In this document: positions 36,448-45,649 of the stretch, piece after piece
Position numbering within the stretch: the first letter of the stretch is position 1
How the letters are laid out: each line of letters starts with the position of its first letter
Source: Actinospineispora acaciae DSM 45401
GTDB taxonomy: Bacteria > Actinomycetota > Actinomycetes > Mycobacteriales > Pseudonocardiaceae
Direction of reading: 5' to 3'
DNA length: 64,000 nucleotides
Assembly: GCF_000620785.1 (NCBI RefSeq)
Contig: NZ_JIAI01000020.1
Span: 1 to 64,000, forward strand
Notes under the pieces: model-generated
Seen by the model: the letters and a program-made list of their open reading frames with translations, nothing else
Databases searched by the model: none
What the model was told of the DNA's origin: nothing
Position numbers and translations under genes: made by a program

Positions 36448-37428
36448 GTGAAGATTGCCGTTCTGGGAGCCGGGGCCATCGGTGCCTACGTGGGCGCCAG
36501 CCTGTGCCGCGCCGGCGCCGAGGTACACCTGATCGCCCGGGGCCCGCACCTGGCCGCGCTGCGCCGCGACGGGGTGCGCGTGCTCAGCCCGCGCGGGGAC
36601 TTCTCCGCCCGCCCGTACGCCACCGACGACCCGCGCGAGGTCGGCCCGGTGGACCACGTCTTCCTCGGGCTCAAGGCGCACGCGTACGCCGCCGCCGGGG
36701 AGCTGGTCCGGCCGTTGCTGCACGCCAGGACGACGATCATCGCCGCGCAGAACGGCATCCCGTGGTGGTACTTCCACGGGCTGCCCGGTCCCTACCGGGA
36801 CTACCGGATCGAGAGCGTGGACCCGGGCGGGGCCGTCACGTCCGCGCTGCCGCTGCACCGGGCGGTCGGCTGCGTGGTCTACGCCGCGACCGAGATCGAG
36901 TCGCCCGGCGTGGTGCGCCACCTGGAGGGCACCCGGCTGTCCATCGGCGAGCCGGACGGGCGGGTGTCGGGGCGGTGTACGGAGTTCGCCGACGCGATGG
37001 TTGCGGGCGGGCTGAAGTGCCCGGTCGAGCCCGACCTGCGGGCCGACATCTGGATCAAGCTGATGGGCAACATCTCGTTCAACCCGATCAGCGCGCTGTG
37101 CCGGGCCACCATGGCCGGAATCTGCCGCCACGACGGCACCCGCGCGCTGGTGGCCACCATGATGGCCGAGACCCTGGACGTCGCCGCCCGCCTCGGCTGC
37201 CGCCCGGAGATCTCCATCGAACGCCGCCTGGCCGGAGCCGAACGCGCCGGCGAGCACAAGACCTCCACGCTCCAGGACCTGGAACGCGGCCGCCCCATGG
37301 AACTGGACGTGCTGCTGACCGCCGTGGTCGAACTGGCCGACCTCACCGGCGCCGAGGCCCCCACCCTGCGCACCGTCGCCGCCATCGCCGACCTGCTCAA
37401 CCGACAACTCGGCCCGCAAAACGCCTGA
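36448..37428 (+). CDS. 2-dehydropantoate 2-reductase family (PanE/ApbA) oxidoreductase
   Basis: The 326-aa NADPH-binding reductase starts KIAVLGAGAIGAYVGASLCRAGAEVHLIARG, a Rossmann motif, and ends with the helical substrate domain (PDLRADIWIKLMGNISFNPISALCRATM, RAGEHKTSTLQDLERGRPMELD) with the family's lysine and glutamate. GTG start with GGGAG nine bases upstream. It is divergent from oxc and shares its operator region, so it may serve carboxylate metabolism here rather than pantothenate synthesis; its substrate is unknown. A 44-bp palindrome follows its stop. Confidence 0.87.
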   Translation: MKIAVLGAGAIGAYVGASLCRAGAEVHLIARGPHLAALRRDGVRVLSPRGDFSARPYATDDPREVGPVDHVFLGLKAHAYAAAGELVRPLLHARTTIIAAQNGIPWWYFHGLPGPYRDYRIESVDPGGAVTSALPLHRAVGCVVYAATEIESPGVVRHLEGTRLSIGEPDGRVSGRCTEFADAMVAGGLKCPVEPDLRADIWIKLMGNISFNPISALCRATMAGICRHDGTRALVATMMAETLDVAARLGCRPEISIERRLAGAERAGEHKTSTLQDLERGRPMELDVLLTAVVELADLTGAEAPTLRTVAAIADLLNRQLGPQNA

Positions 37429-37435
37429 CCAGGAC

Positions 37436-37479
37436 CCGTGAGTGGCTAGGGGCGCTATAGCGCCCCTAGCCACTCACGG
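37436..37479. terminator. 44-bp perfect palindrome with GTGAGTGG arms
   Basis: Two 22-base arms meet without a loop (centre GCTATAGC). The outer arm CCGTGAGTGGCTAG is almost identical to that of the hairpin at 13913-13964, while the inner part differs. It follows the panE-like stop by 7 bases and precedes the antiporter promoter, so it probably terminates transcription. Confidence 0.75.
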
Positions 37480-37548
37480 CCTCTGACCAGCGGATACGAC
37501 AGATCGCCGGGCAAAGACGCATGTATGCGTGACCCTCGCGCGTTAGTG

Positions 37549-37559
37549 CATACAGTATG
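37549..37559. promoter_or_regulatory. GntR-type operator upstream of second antiporter
   Basis: Perfect palindrome CATAC-A-GTATG, within TGCATACAGTATGGA, 75 bases upstream of the antiporter start and 61 bases from the next copy. Confidence 0.7.
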
Positions 37560-37606
37560 GACTCCCTCTTGTGCTCCAGGTCACTCAGGGGCAGACTGAA
37601 GGACGT

Positions 37607-37623
37607 TTCCATACAGTATGGAA
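37607..37623. promoter_or_regulatory. GntR-type operator next to ribosome binding site
   Basis: TTCCATACAGTATGGAA is a perfect 17-bp palindrome containing the core CATAC-A-GTATG (37610-37620). It ends 10 bases before the antiporter ATG, touching the GAAGGGGG ribosome binding site. It is the most extended copy in the island. Confidence 0.8.
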
Positions 37624-37633
37624 GGGGGCGGCG

Positions 37634-38977
37634 ATGGCCAGGGGTGAGCACGGTGGTCGGGTGGTGCACGACTGCTACGGGCGGCGGTACCTGCTGCGGA
37701 ACACCCGGAGCGACATCGCCGGGCGGGAGTCGGCGACCTGGCTGGCCTGGCCGCCGATGGCCGCGGTGGGCGTGCTGCAGTACGGGTATGGGGCGGCCGC
37801 GCCGGCGTTGATGGAGCGCAACGGGTGGTCGCTGGTCACGGTGTTCTGGCTGCTCGCGGCGTGGACGGTGTGCCAGGCCGGGGTGGGGTTTCCGGTGGCG
37901 TTTCTGCGCGAACGAGGCTGGATCGGGCTGCGCACCGTGATGCTGTCCGGGGCGGTACTCTGCGCGGCCGGGGTGCTGGCGCTGGCGCGGTCGCCCGGCC
38001 TGCTCGGCGCGCTGCTCGGGTACTCGGTGCTCGGCGGCGTGGGCGCCGGGCTGGTGTACGCGGCGTGCAGCTCGACGGTGGCGAAGTGGCACCCGGAGCG
38101 GGTCGCCAGCCAGGTCAGCGTCGTGACCGGGGCGTTCGCCTACGGCACCGTGCCGTTCGCGCTCGCGGCGGTGGTCCGGCTGGACGGCACGAACCTGGAG
38201 CACGCCCTGACCGTGACCGCCGTGCTCATGGTGCTCATCGTCGGCGGGTTCGGGCTGTTCTTCCGCGACCCGCCGCAAGGCTGGTGGCCGGAGTGGCTCG
38301 ACCCCGGCCAGTGGGCGCTGGCCCACGCGCCCGGCCGGCGCGCCAACCCGCCGGCGATCCGGCAATACACCCCGCCGAAGGCCCTGCACACCGCCGCCCT
38401 CGCGGTGATGTACCTGATCCTGCTCGCGGCCGGGGCGGTGTCGCTGTTCGACGCGGCGTTCCTGGTCGTGTTCGGGCTTTCGACCGGTACCACCGTCGGG
38501 TTCATCGCGCTGGCCGCCGGACTGCTGGTGGGCGTCAACGGCGCCAGCAGGGCGGTCGCGGTGCGCATCTCCGACCGGATCGGGCGCGGGCGGACGCTCA
38601 AGCTCGTACTCCTACTACAGGCGGTGGCGCAGCTGGCGCTCGCGCTCGCGGCCGGAACCAGCTCGGGCGGCCCGCTGGTGGTGGCCGCCGTGCTCGCCGG
38701 CCTGGGCGGGGGTGGCTTCTACCCGCTGTTCGCCAGCCTGGCCCGCGACTACTTCGGCGACCGCCGCGCCCTGGAGGTGCACGCGGTGGTCTACAGTGCG
38801 AAGGCGCTCGGCGGGGTGATCGGCGTCGGCCTGGCCGCGATGGCCGTCATGGCCTGGGGTTTCACCGTCGTCTTCGTGATCGCCGCCGCCGTAGCCCTGG
38901 CGAGCGCGGCGGCCACCTCCGCCCTACACCGCCCCGGTCTCCCGAACACCCTACCGGCGGGATCACCCGCCGCCTAA
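37634..38977 (+). CDS. second OFA-type MFS transporter
   Basis: The 447-aa, 12-helix MFS protein shares the OFA pattern with the operon antiporter: WLAWPPMAAVGVLQYGYGAAAPALMERNGW, GGVGAGLVYAACSSTVAKWHPER, RDPPQGWWPEW after helix 6, and GGGGFYPLFASLARDYFG late in the chain. The ATG at 37634 follows GAAGGGGG by six bases. Two operator palindromes lie directly upstream. It converges on gntR2, with 5 bases between stops. Likely substrate: oxalate, formate or a related carboxylate. Confidence 0.85.
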   Translation: MARGEHGGRVVHDCYGRRYLLRNTRSDIAGRESATWLAWPPMAAVGVLQYGYGAAAPALMERNGWSLVTVFWLLAAWTVCQAGVGFPVAFLRERGWIGLRTVMLSGAVLCAAGVLALARSPGLLGALLGYSVLGGVGAGLVYAACSSTVAKWHPERVASQVSVVTGAFAYGTVPFALAAVVRLDGTNLEHALTVTAVLMVLIVGGFGLFFRDPPQGWWPEWLDPGQWALAHAPGRRANPPAIRQYTPPKALHTAALAVMYLILLAAGAVSLFDAAFLVVFGLSTGTTVGFIALAAGLLVGVNGASRAVAVRISDRIGRGRTLKLVLLLQAVAQLALALAAGTSSGGPLVVAAVLAGLGGGGFYPLFASLARDYFGDRRALEVHAVVYSAKALGGVIGVGLAAMAVMAWGFTVVFVIAAAVALASAAATSALHRPGLPNTLPAGSPAA

Positions 38978-38982
38978 GACGA

Positions 38983-39702
38983 TCAGTGGGCGCGGCGGCC
39001 CGCGGCGAGGTCTCCGGTGGACGGTTCGGACGCCTGGGCGAGGTAGCTCTGGCGGGTGTGCTCGGTGTGCGCGCGCATGATGTCGGCCGCGCGGTCGGCA
39101 TCGCGGGCGGCGATCGCGTCGACCAGGTCGGCGTGCTCAACCCAGGACTGGCCACCTCGGGTGCGGGCGACCGGGTTGTAGTACCAGCGGACCCGGCGGT
39201 CCACCTGGCCGGCCAGCTCCACCAGCACCTTGTTCCCGGAAGCCAGGGCCACCGCCGCGTGGAACTCGGCGTTCGCGCTCACCATGCCGTCCACGTCGTC
39301 GGACTCCACCGCCGCGAGCCCGCGCTGGCACAGCTCACGCAGGGTGGCCAGGTCCGCCTCGCCGGCGTGCAGCGCGGCCACCCGGGCCGACTCGGCCTCC
39401 AGCAGCGTGCGCACCGCCAGCAGCTGGTCGGCCTCCTCGGCGGTCGGCGCGTGCACGAACGCCCCGTGCGCCGGCCGCAGGTCCACCCACCCGTCGTTCT
39501 TCAGCCACTGCAGCGCCTCGCGGACCGGCTGGCGGGACACGCCCAGCATCACCGCCAGCTCGTTCTCCACCAGGTGCTGGCCGGGGCCCAGGGTGCGGTT
39601 GACGATCATCTCCAGGATCGCCTCGTAGACGCTCTGCCGCAGCGGGACCGGCCGCGCGATCTGGCGACCCAGCTTGTCGGGCGGTGTCTCGGGCGGCGGC
39701 AT
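38983..39702 (-). CDS. GntR family (FCD/FadR-type) transcriptional regulator 2
   Basis: Paralogue of the regulator at 25512-26201. The 239-aa protein has the winged HTH (LVENELAVMLGVSRQPVREAL) and FCD domain (ANAEFHAAVALASGN; EHADLVDAIAARDADRAADIM; AEHTRQSY-like HTEHTRQSYL tail). The recognition helix GVSRQPVREAL is identical in both, so they should bind the same operator. It is divergent from fdhA, with operator-like sites between them, which points to control of the antiporter, oxc operon and formate dehydrogenase. Confidence 0.92.
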   Translation of the reverse strand: MPPPETPPDKLGRQIARPVPLRQSVYEAILEMIVNRTLGPGQHLVENELAVMLGVSRQPVREALQWLKNDGWVDLRPAHGAFVHAPTAEEADQLLAVRTLLEAESARVAALHAGEADLATLRELCQRGLAAVESDDVDGMVSANAEFHAAVALASGNKVLVELAGQVDRRVRWYYNPVARTRGGQSWVEHADLVDAIAARDADRAADIMRAHTEHTRQSYLAQASEPSTGDLAAGRRAH

Positions 39703-39744
39703 CGTGGCTCCGAGGAGATGTCGATCAGTATTGGATGGCTACAG

Positions 39745-39755
39745 CATACGATGTG
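39745..39755. promoter_or_regulatory. degenerate operator upstream of gntR2
   Basis: CATACGATGTG, in ACAGCATACGATG, keeps one full CATAC half-site and a poor second half. It lies 43 bases upstream of the gntR2 start. Confidence 0.35.
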
Positions 39756-39796
39756 CCGCCAAGCGCGCCGGAGTGGCCAGCGTTCAACGGCGAGTG

Positions 39797-39807
39797 CATA
39801 CTGTAGA
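39797..39807. promoter_or_regulatory. operator-like site between gntR2 and fdhA
   Basis: CATACTGTAGA (in GTGCATACTGTAGAC) matches CATAC-N-GTATG at 8 of 10 arm positions. It lies 77 bases upstream of the fdhA start. Confidence 0.5.
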
Positions 39808-39883
39808 CACCGAGCTGGAGAGAGCCCCCGTTTCGTCGGTAAGCTTCTTTCCGCCCACAGTGTGTCTTTCGAGGGAGATGGCG

Positions 39884-41812
39884 ATGCGCAAGCCACGCCA
39901 CGTACGGCTGACCGAGCCGCTGGTCCGCGACGGGGGCGAGCTGCGGCCCGCGTCCTGGGACGAGGCGCTGCGCCGGGCGGCCGACGGGTTCGAGCGGGCC
40001 AGGGCGGCGGGGCCGTCCGCGTTCGGCATGTTCAGCTGCTCGAAGGCCACCAACGAGATGAACTACGCGGCCGAGAAGTTCGCCAGGGCGGTGATGGGCA
40101 GCAACAACGTCGACAGCTGCAACCGCACTTGACACGCTCCTAGCGTCGTCGGTCTGACGACAGTCTTCGGTGCCGGTGGCGGCACCTCCTCCTACGAAGA
40201 GGCCGAGCGCGCCGACCTCATCGTGCTGTGGGGCTCGAACGCGCGCGAGACCCACCCGATCTTCTTCCACCACGTCCTGCAGGGCCTGCGCAACGGCGCC
40301 CGGATGTACAACGTGGACCCCAGGCGCACCAGCACGGCACAGTGGGCGGACGGCTGGCTGGGCCTGGACGTGGGCACCGACATCGCGCTGGCCAACGCGA
40401 TCGGCCGGGAGATCATCGCGGCCGGGCTGCACAACCGGGCGTTCATCGAGCGGGCAACCACCGGCTTCGAGGACTACCGGCGCACCGTGGAGCCCTACAC
40501 CCTGGAACGTGCCGAGGAGCTGACCAAGGTGCCGGCCGCGATGATCCGCGAGCTGGCGCACGCCTACGCCCGCGCCGACCGCGCGCAGCTGTGCTGGACG
40601 CTGGGCATCACCGAGCACCACAACGCGGCCGACTACGTGTTCGCCCTGATCAACCTGGCGCTGCTGACCGGGCACGTGGGCCGCTACGGCTCCGGGCTGT
40701 GCCCGTTGCGCGGGCAGAACAACGTGCAGGGCGGCGGCGACATGGGAGCGATCCCGGCCAAGCTGCCCGGCGGCTACGACCTGGGCGACGACGAGGCGCG
40801 GGCCCGCTTCGAGCGGACCTGGGGCGCGAGCATCTCACCGAAGCCCGGCTGGCACCTGTCCCAGATGTTCGAGGCCATGGAGCGCAAGGAGCTGCGCGCG
40901 CTCTACTGCATCGGGGAGAACCCGGCCGAGTCCGAGGCGAACGCGACGCACGCCCGGCACCTGCTGGAGGGCCTGGACCACCTGGTGGTGCAGGACATCT
41001 TCCGGACGGCCACCGCCGAGCTGGCCGACGTGGTGCTGCCCTCGGCGGCCGACTGGTGCGAGTACGAGGGCACCGTCACGAACAGCGAGCGGCGGGTGCA
41101 GCGGGTGCGCAAGGCCATCGACCCGCCGGGGATGGCCAGGCCGGACACGCACATCATCTGCGAGATCGCGAACCGGATGGGCCACGACTGGGGGCTGCCC
41201 ACGGCCGAGCAGGTGTGGGACGAGCTGCGCTCGCTGTCGCTGAACTGGCACCACGGCATGAGCTACGCCCGGCTGGAGGCCGAGGGCGGGCTGCAGTGGC
41301 CCTGCCCGTCCGAGGGCCACCCGGGCACGCCGCTGATGCACGCCCGGCTGTGGGCCGACGACCCGGCCGACCGGGGTACCCCGGCGCCGTTCACCGCGGT
41401 GGAGCACGTGCCGCCGGTGGACGCGCTGTCCGAGGACTTCCCGATCCGGCTGACCACCGTGCGCAACCTGGACAACTACAACTCCGGGGTGCAGACCGGC
41501 GGCTACGCCTCTCCCCTGCGCCGGCGCGAGGCGCTGCGCATCGACGCCTCCGACGCGGCCAAGCTGGGCGTCGAGGAGGGCGAGGTCGTGCTGGTGGTGT
41601 CCCGGCGCGGGTCGGTGCGGGCGCCGGTGAGCTTCGACCCGGCGCTGCGGCCAGGGCTGGCGTCGATCACGCCGCACTTCTCCGAGCAGGTGGACACGAA
41701 CGTGATCACCAACGACGCCTGGGACCCGAAGTCGGGCACCTCCGAGTTCAAGGCGACAGCCATCAGGATCGAGAAGCTGGCCCCGGCCACCCTCCCGGTC
41801 GCCGGACGGTAA
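39884..41812 (+). CDS. fdhA: formate dehydrogenase alpha subunit, Mo-bisPGD catalytic part, selenoprotein
   Basis: Oxidises formate to CO2 at a Mo-bis-pyranopterin site. Read through, the product is 642 aa with selenocysteine at residue 83, encoded by the in-frame TGA at 40130-40132: context CNRT-U-HAPSVVGL, where relatives have C or U. The frame is unchanged after the TGA (LWGSNARETHPIFFHHVLQGL onward), and a SECIS hairpin follows. The chain starts right after where the Fe4S4 domain of normal FdhA would end; that domain is encoded at 43651-44595. The C-terminal domain (RLTTVRNLDNYNSGVQTGGY) binds the cofactor. ATG 39884 fits GAGGGAG six bases upstream. Confidence 0.93.
40133..40161 (+). promoter_or_regulatory. 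bacterial SECIS element
   Basis: Directly after the TGA codon, GTCGTC (40145-40150), loop GGTCT (40151-40155) and GACGAC (40156-40161) form a perfect hairpin. Eighteen bases separate the TGA from the GGTCT loop, the same distance as in E. coli fdhF, whose apical loop is also GGUCU and is what SelB recognises. This identifies the TGA as selenocysteine rather than stop. Confidence 0.92.
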
Positions 41813-41821
41813 GGAGTCCCG

Positions 41822-43650
<1,829 letters not shown>

Positions 43651-43654
<4 letters not shown>

Positions 43655-44595
43655 CGGCGGTGATGCTGGGCACGATCCGGCGGATGGTGACGCTCACCCT
43701 GGACGGGGTGGAGGTGCGGGTGCCGGAGGGCTCCACGATCCTGGACGCGCTGCGCGCGCAGGGCACGGACACCCCGACGCTGTGCTGGGCGCCGAACCTG
43801 ACCCCGGTCAACGCCTGCCGGGTGTGCATGGTCGAGGTGACCGGCTCCCGGGTGCTGGTGCCGTCCTGCGCCCGGGCGGTGGAGGACGGCATGGAGGTGC
43901 ACACCGACTCGGAGAAGGTCCAGCACAGCCGCAAGATGGTGCTGGAGCTGCTGGCCAGCTCGGTGGACCTGTCTCAGACCGACCCGGACGTGCACCGCTG
44001 GATGACCAAATACGGGGTGGACGCCACGCGCTACGGACCGCCCGCACCCCCGGCCGCCGAGGGCGAGCGGGACACCCGACACCCCGGCCACCACCACGCC
44101 CCGGACGGGTCCACCGCCGAGACGGTCGCGCAGCCGGTCAAGGAGGACAACGACCTGTACGTGCGCGACTACGGTCGGTGCATCATGTGCTACAAGTGCG
44201 TGAAGGCCTGTGGTACGGACGCGCAGTACACGTTCGCCATCTCGGCGGCCGGGCGCGGGTTCGACACCCGGATCGCCACCGAGTACAACACCGAGCTGCC
44301 CGACTCGGCCTGTGTGTACTGCGGCAACTGCATCGGCGTGTGCCCGACCGGGGCGCTCAAGTCGGTCGCCGAGCACGAGCTGCGCGAGGCCGGCAAGTGG
44401 GACGAGGAGAACGAGACGGTCACCACCACGATCTGCTCGTTCTGCGGCGTGGGCTGCAACCTGGAGCTGCACGTCCAGCACAACACGATCGTCAACGTGA
44501 CCTCCCCCAGCGACCACAGCGTCACCCACGGCCACCTGTGCATCAAGGGCCGCTTCGGGTTCCAGCACGTTCAGAATTTGCCACCGTCGGAATGA
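43651..44595 (+). CDS. formate dehydrogenase alpha subunit, N-terminal iron-sulfur part (split gene)
   Basis: The 314-aa protein carries only iron-sulfur domains: a [2Fe-2S] ferredoxin domain (C45, C56, C59, C73), two [4Fe-4S] motifs (C177/C180/C183/C187 and C221/C224/C227/C231), then the molybdopterin-enzyme Fe4S4 domain (C262, C265, C269, C297 in CSFCGVGC and LCIKGRFGF). It stops exactly where the catalytic domain normally begins; that part is fdhA. No cysteine occurs between 74 and 176, so the His/Cys cluster of NuoG-like proteins is absent. Residues 130-160 are a Pro/His-rich linker. ATGA overlaps join it to both neighbours. Confidence 0.92.
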
Positions 44596-44981
44596 ACGTC
44601 GAGGCGGAGGTCGTCGAGCAGCATCGGCTGCTCGCCGCCTGGCTGGGCTCGGCCGCCGGTCCCGAGGTGCTCGACGAGCTGCGCGACGCGCACACCGACG
44701 ACTTCTCCATGGTCACCACCGACGGCCAGGCGCTGAGCCGCGCCGCGCTGCTCGACGGCCTCGCCGGCGCCCGCAACGCCACACCCGGGCTGCACATCCT
44801 GATCAGCGAGGTGACGGTGGTGGCCGAGCTGGGCGACGCGGTGCTGGCCCGGTTCCTGGAGACGCACGTGGCGCACGGCCACACGTCCTCACGCCGGGTC
44901 ACCGTGCTGCTCCAGCTCGACGAGAAGGCCCGCAACGGCCTGCGCTGGCGCTACCTGCACGAGACGCCGATCGCCGACTAG
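44592..44981 (+). CDS. NTF2-like (SnoaL/DUF4440-type) small protein
   Basis: The 129-aa product looks like an NTF2-fold protein: an N-terminal helix pair (EQHRLLAAWLGS), DDFSMVTTDGQALSRAALLDGLAG, and a beta-rich half (VAELGDAVLARFLETHV, WRYLHETPI). Such proteins are binding or catalytic domains of varied function. It is the last gene of the formate dehydrogenase run by ATGA overlap; whether it has a role there is unknown. Its TAG stop shares CTAG with the stop of the convergent regulator. Confidence 0.7.
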   Translation: MNVEAEVVEQHRLLAAWLGSAAGPEVLDELRDAHTDDFSMVTTDGQALSRAALLDGLAGARNATPGLHILISEVTVVAELGDAVLARFLETHVAHGHTSSRRVTVLLQLDEKARNGLRWRYLHETPIAD

Positions 44982-45562
44982 GTCGCGTCCGTGCCGGGGC
45001 GCACGTGCGCGCGCACGCCGTTCAGGCCGAACAGGATGAGCAGCTCGACCGCGCCGCCGTCCGCGCTGCCCAGCCAGTGCGGTACCGACGTGTCGAACTC
45101 GGCGGCCTCACCGGCCGGTAGCGTCATGTCGCGCTCGCCGAGCACCAGCCGCAGGCGTCCGTTGAGCACGTACAGCCATTCGAAGCCGTCGTGGGTCCTC
45201 GGGCTCGGTTCGAGGGGTTCCGGACGGGCGGGAATGATCATCTTGAACGCCTGGGTGCCGCCCGGGCGCCGGGACAGCGGGATGAAGGTCATCCCGAAGC
45301 GGTGGATCGGCTTGAGGTGGATGCGCGGGTCGCCGGTGCGCGGGGCGCCGACGAGGTCGTCCAGCGGGACGTCGTAGGTACGGGACAGCGGCAGCAGCAG
45401 CTCCAGGGTCGCCCGGCGCTGCCCGCTCTCCAGCCGGGACAGCGTGCTCTCCGACACTCCCGTGGTCGCCGAGAGGTCGGCGAGGGTGAGCCCCCGCTCG
45501 CGGCGCAGCGCACGCAACCGAGGTCCCACCGCGTCGAGCACGTCCTCCGTCTCACCACTCAC
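44978..45562 (-). CDS. XRE-family regulator with C-terminal cupin domain
   Basis: The 194-aa protein has an HTH of the Xre type in residues ~12-60 (LRALRRERGLTLADLSATTGVSESTLSRLESG, quoted in part by position) and a cupin sensor domain in ~95-190 (HDGFEWLYVLNGRLRLVLGER; AAEFDTSVPHWLG). The GTG at 45562 is chosen because a CAAGAT -10 lies six bases upstream and the palindrome at 45571-45587 would otherwise be coding; an ATG at 45601 is in frame. It is divergent from the methyltransferase-DinB fusion gene, its likely target along with itself. Confidence 0.87.
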   Translation of the reverse strand: MSGETEDVLDAVGPRLRALRRERGLTLADLSATTGVSESTLSRLESGQRRATLELLLPLSRTYDVPLDDLVGAPRTGDPRIHLKPIHRFGMTFIPLSRRPGGTQAFKMIIPARPEPLEPSPRTHDGFEWLYVLNGRLRLVLGERDMTLPAGEAAEFDTSVPHWLGSADGGAVELLILFGLNGVRAHVRPGTDAT

Positions 45563-45570
45563 GAGGCCAT

Positions 45571-45587
45571 CTTGCCGGAACGGCAAG
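45571..45587. promoter_or_regulatory. palindromic operator for the XRE-cupin regulator
   Basis: CTTGCCGGAACGGCAAG has 7-base perfect arms and lies between the divergent regulator and methyltransferase-DinB genes, next to the regulator's -10. Confidence 0.6.
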
Positions 45588-45649
45588 AATCCGTGCCACA
45601 TCGCGCCGAGCCTGGCGAGACTGGCCGCATCCCGACCCGAGGAGGCTCG

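Noticed and set aside
37466..38389. 307-aa minus-strand open frame
   Set aside because: Antisense to the second OFA transporter, whose helices and motifs are clear on the plus strand.
39674..40132. Apparent truncated or pseudogenised formate dehydrogenase (ORF stopping at 40132, second ORF from 40223)
   Set aside because: Both pieces are in the same frame, the stop is TGA at the Sec/Cys catalytic position, and a SECIS hairpin with the E. coli spacing follows, so this is selenocysteine recoding rather than a nonsense mutation.
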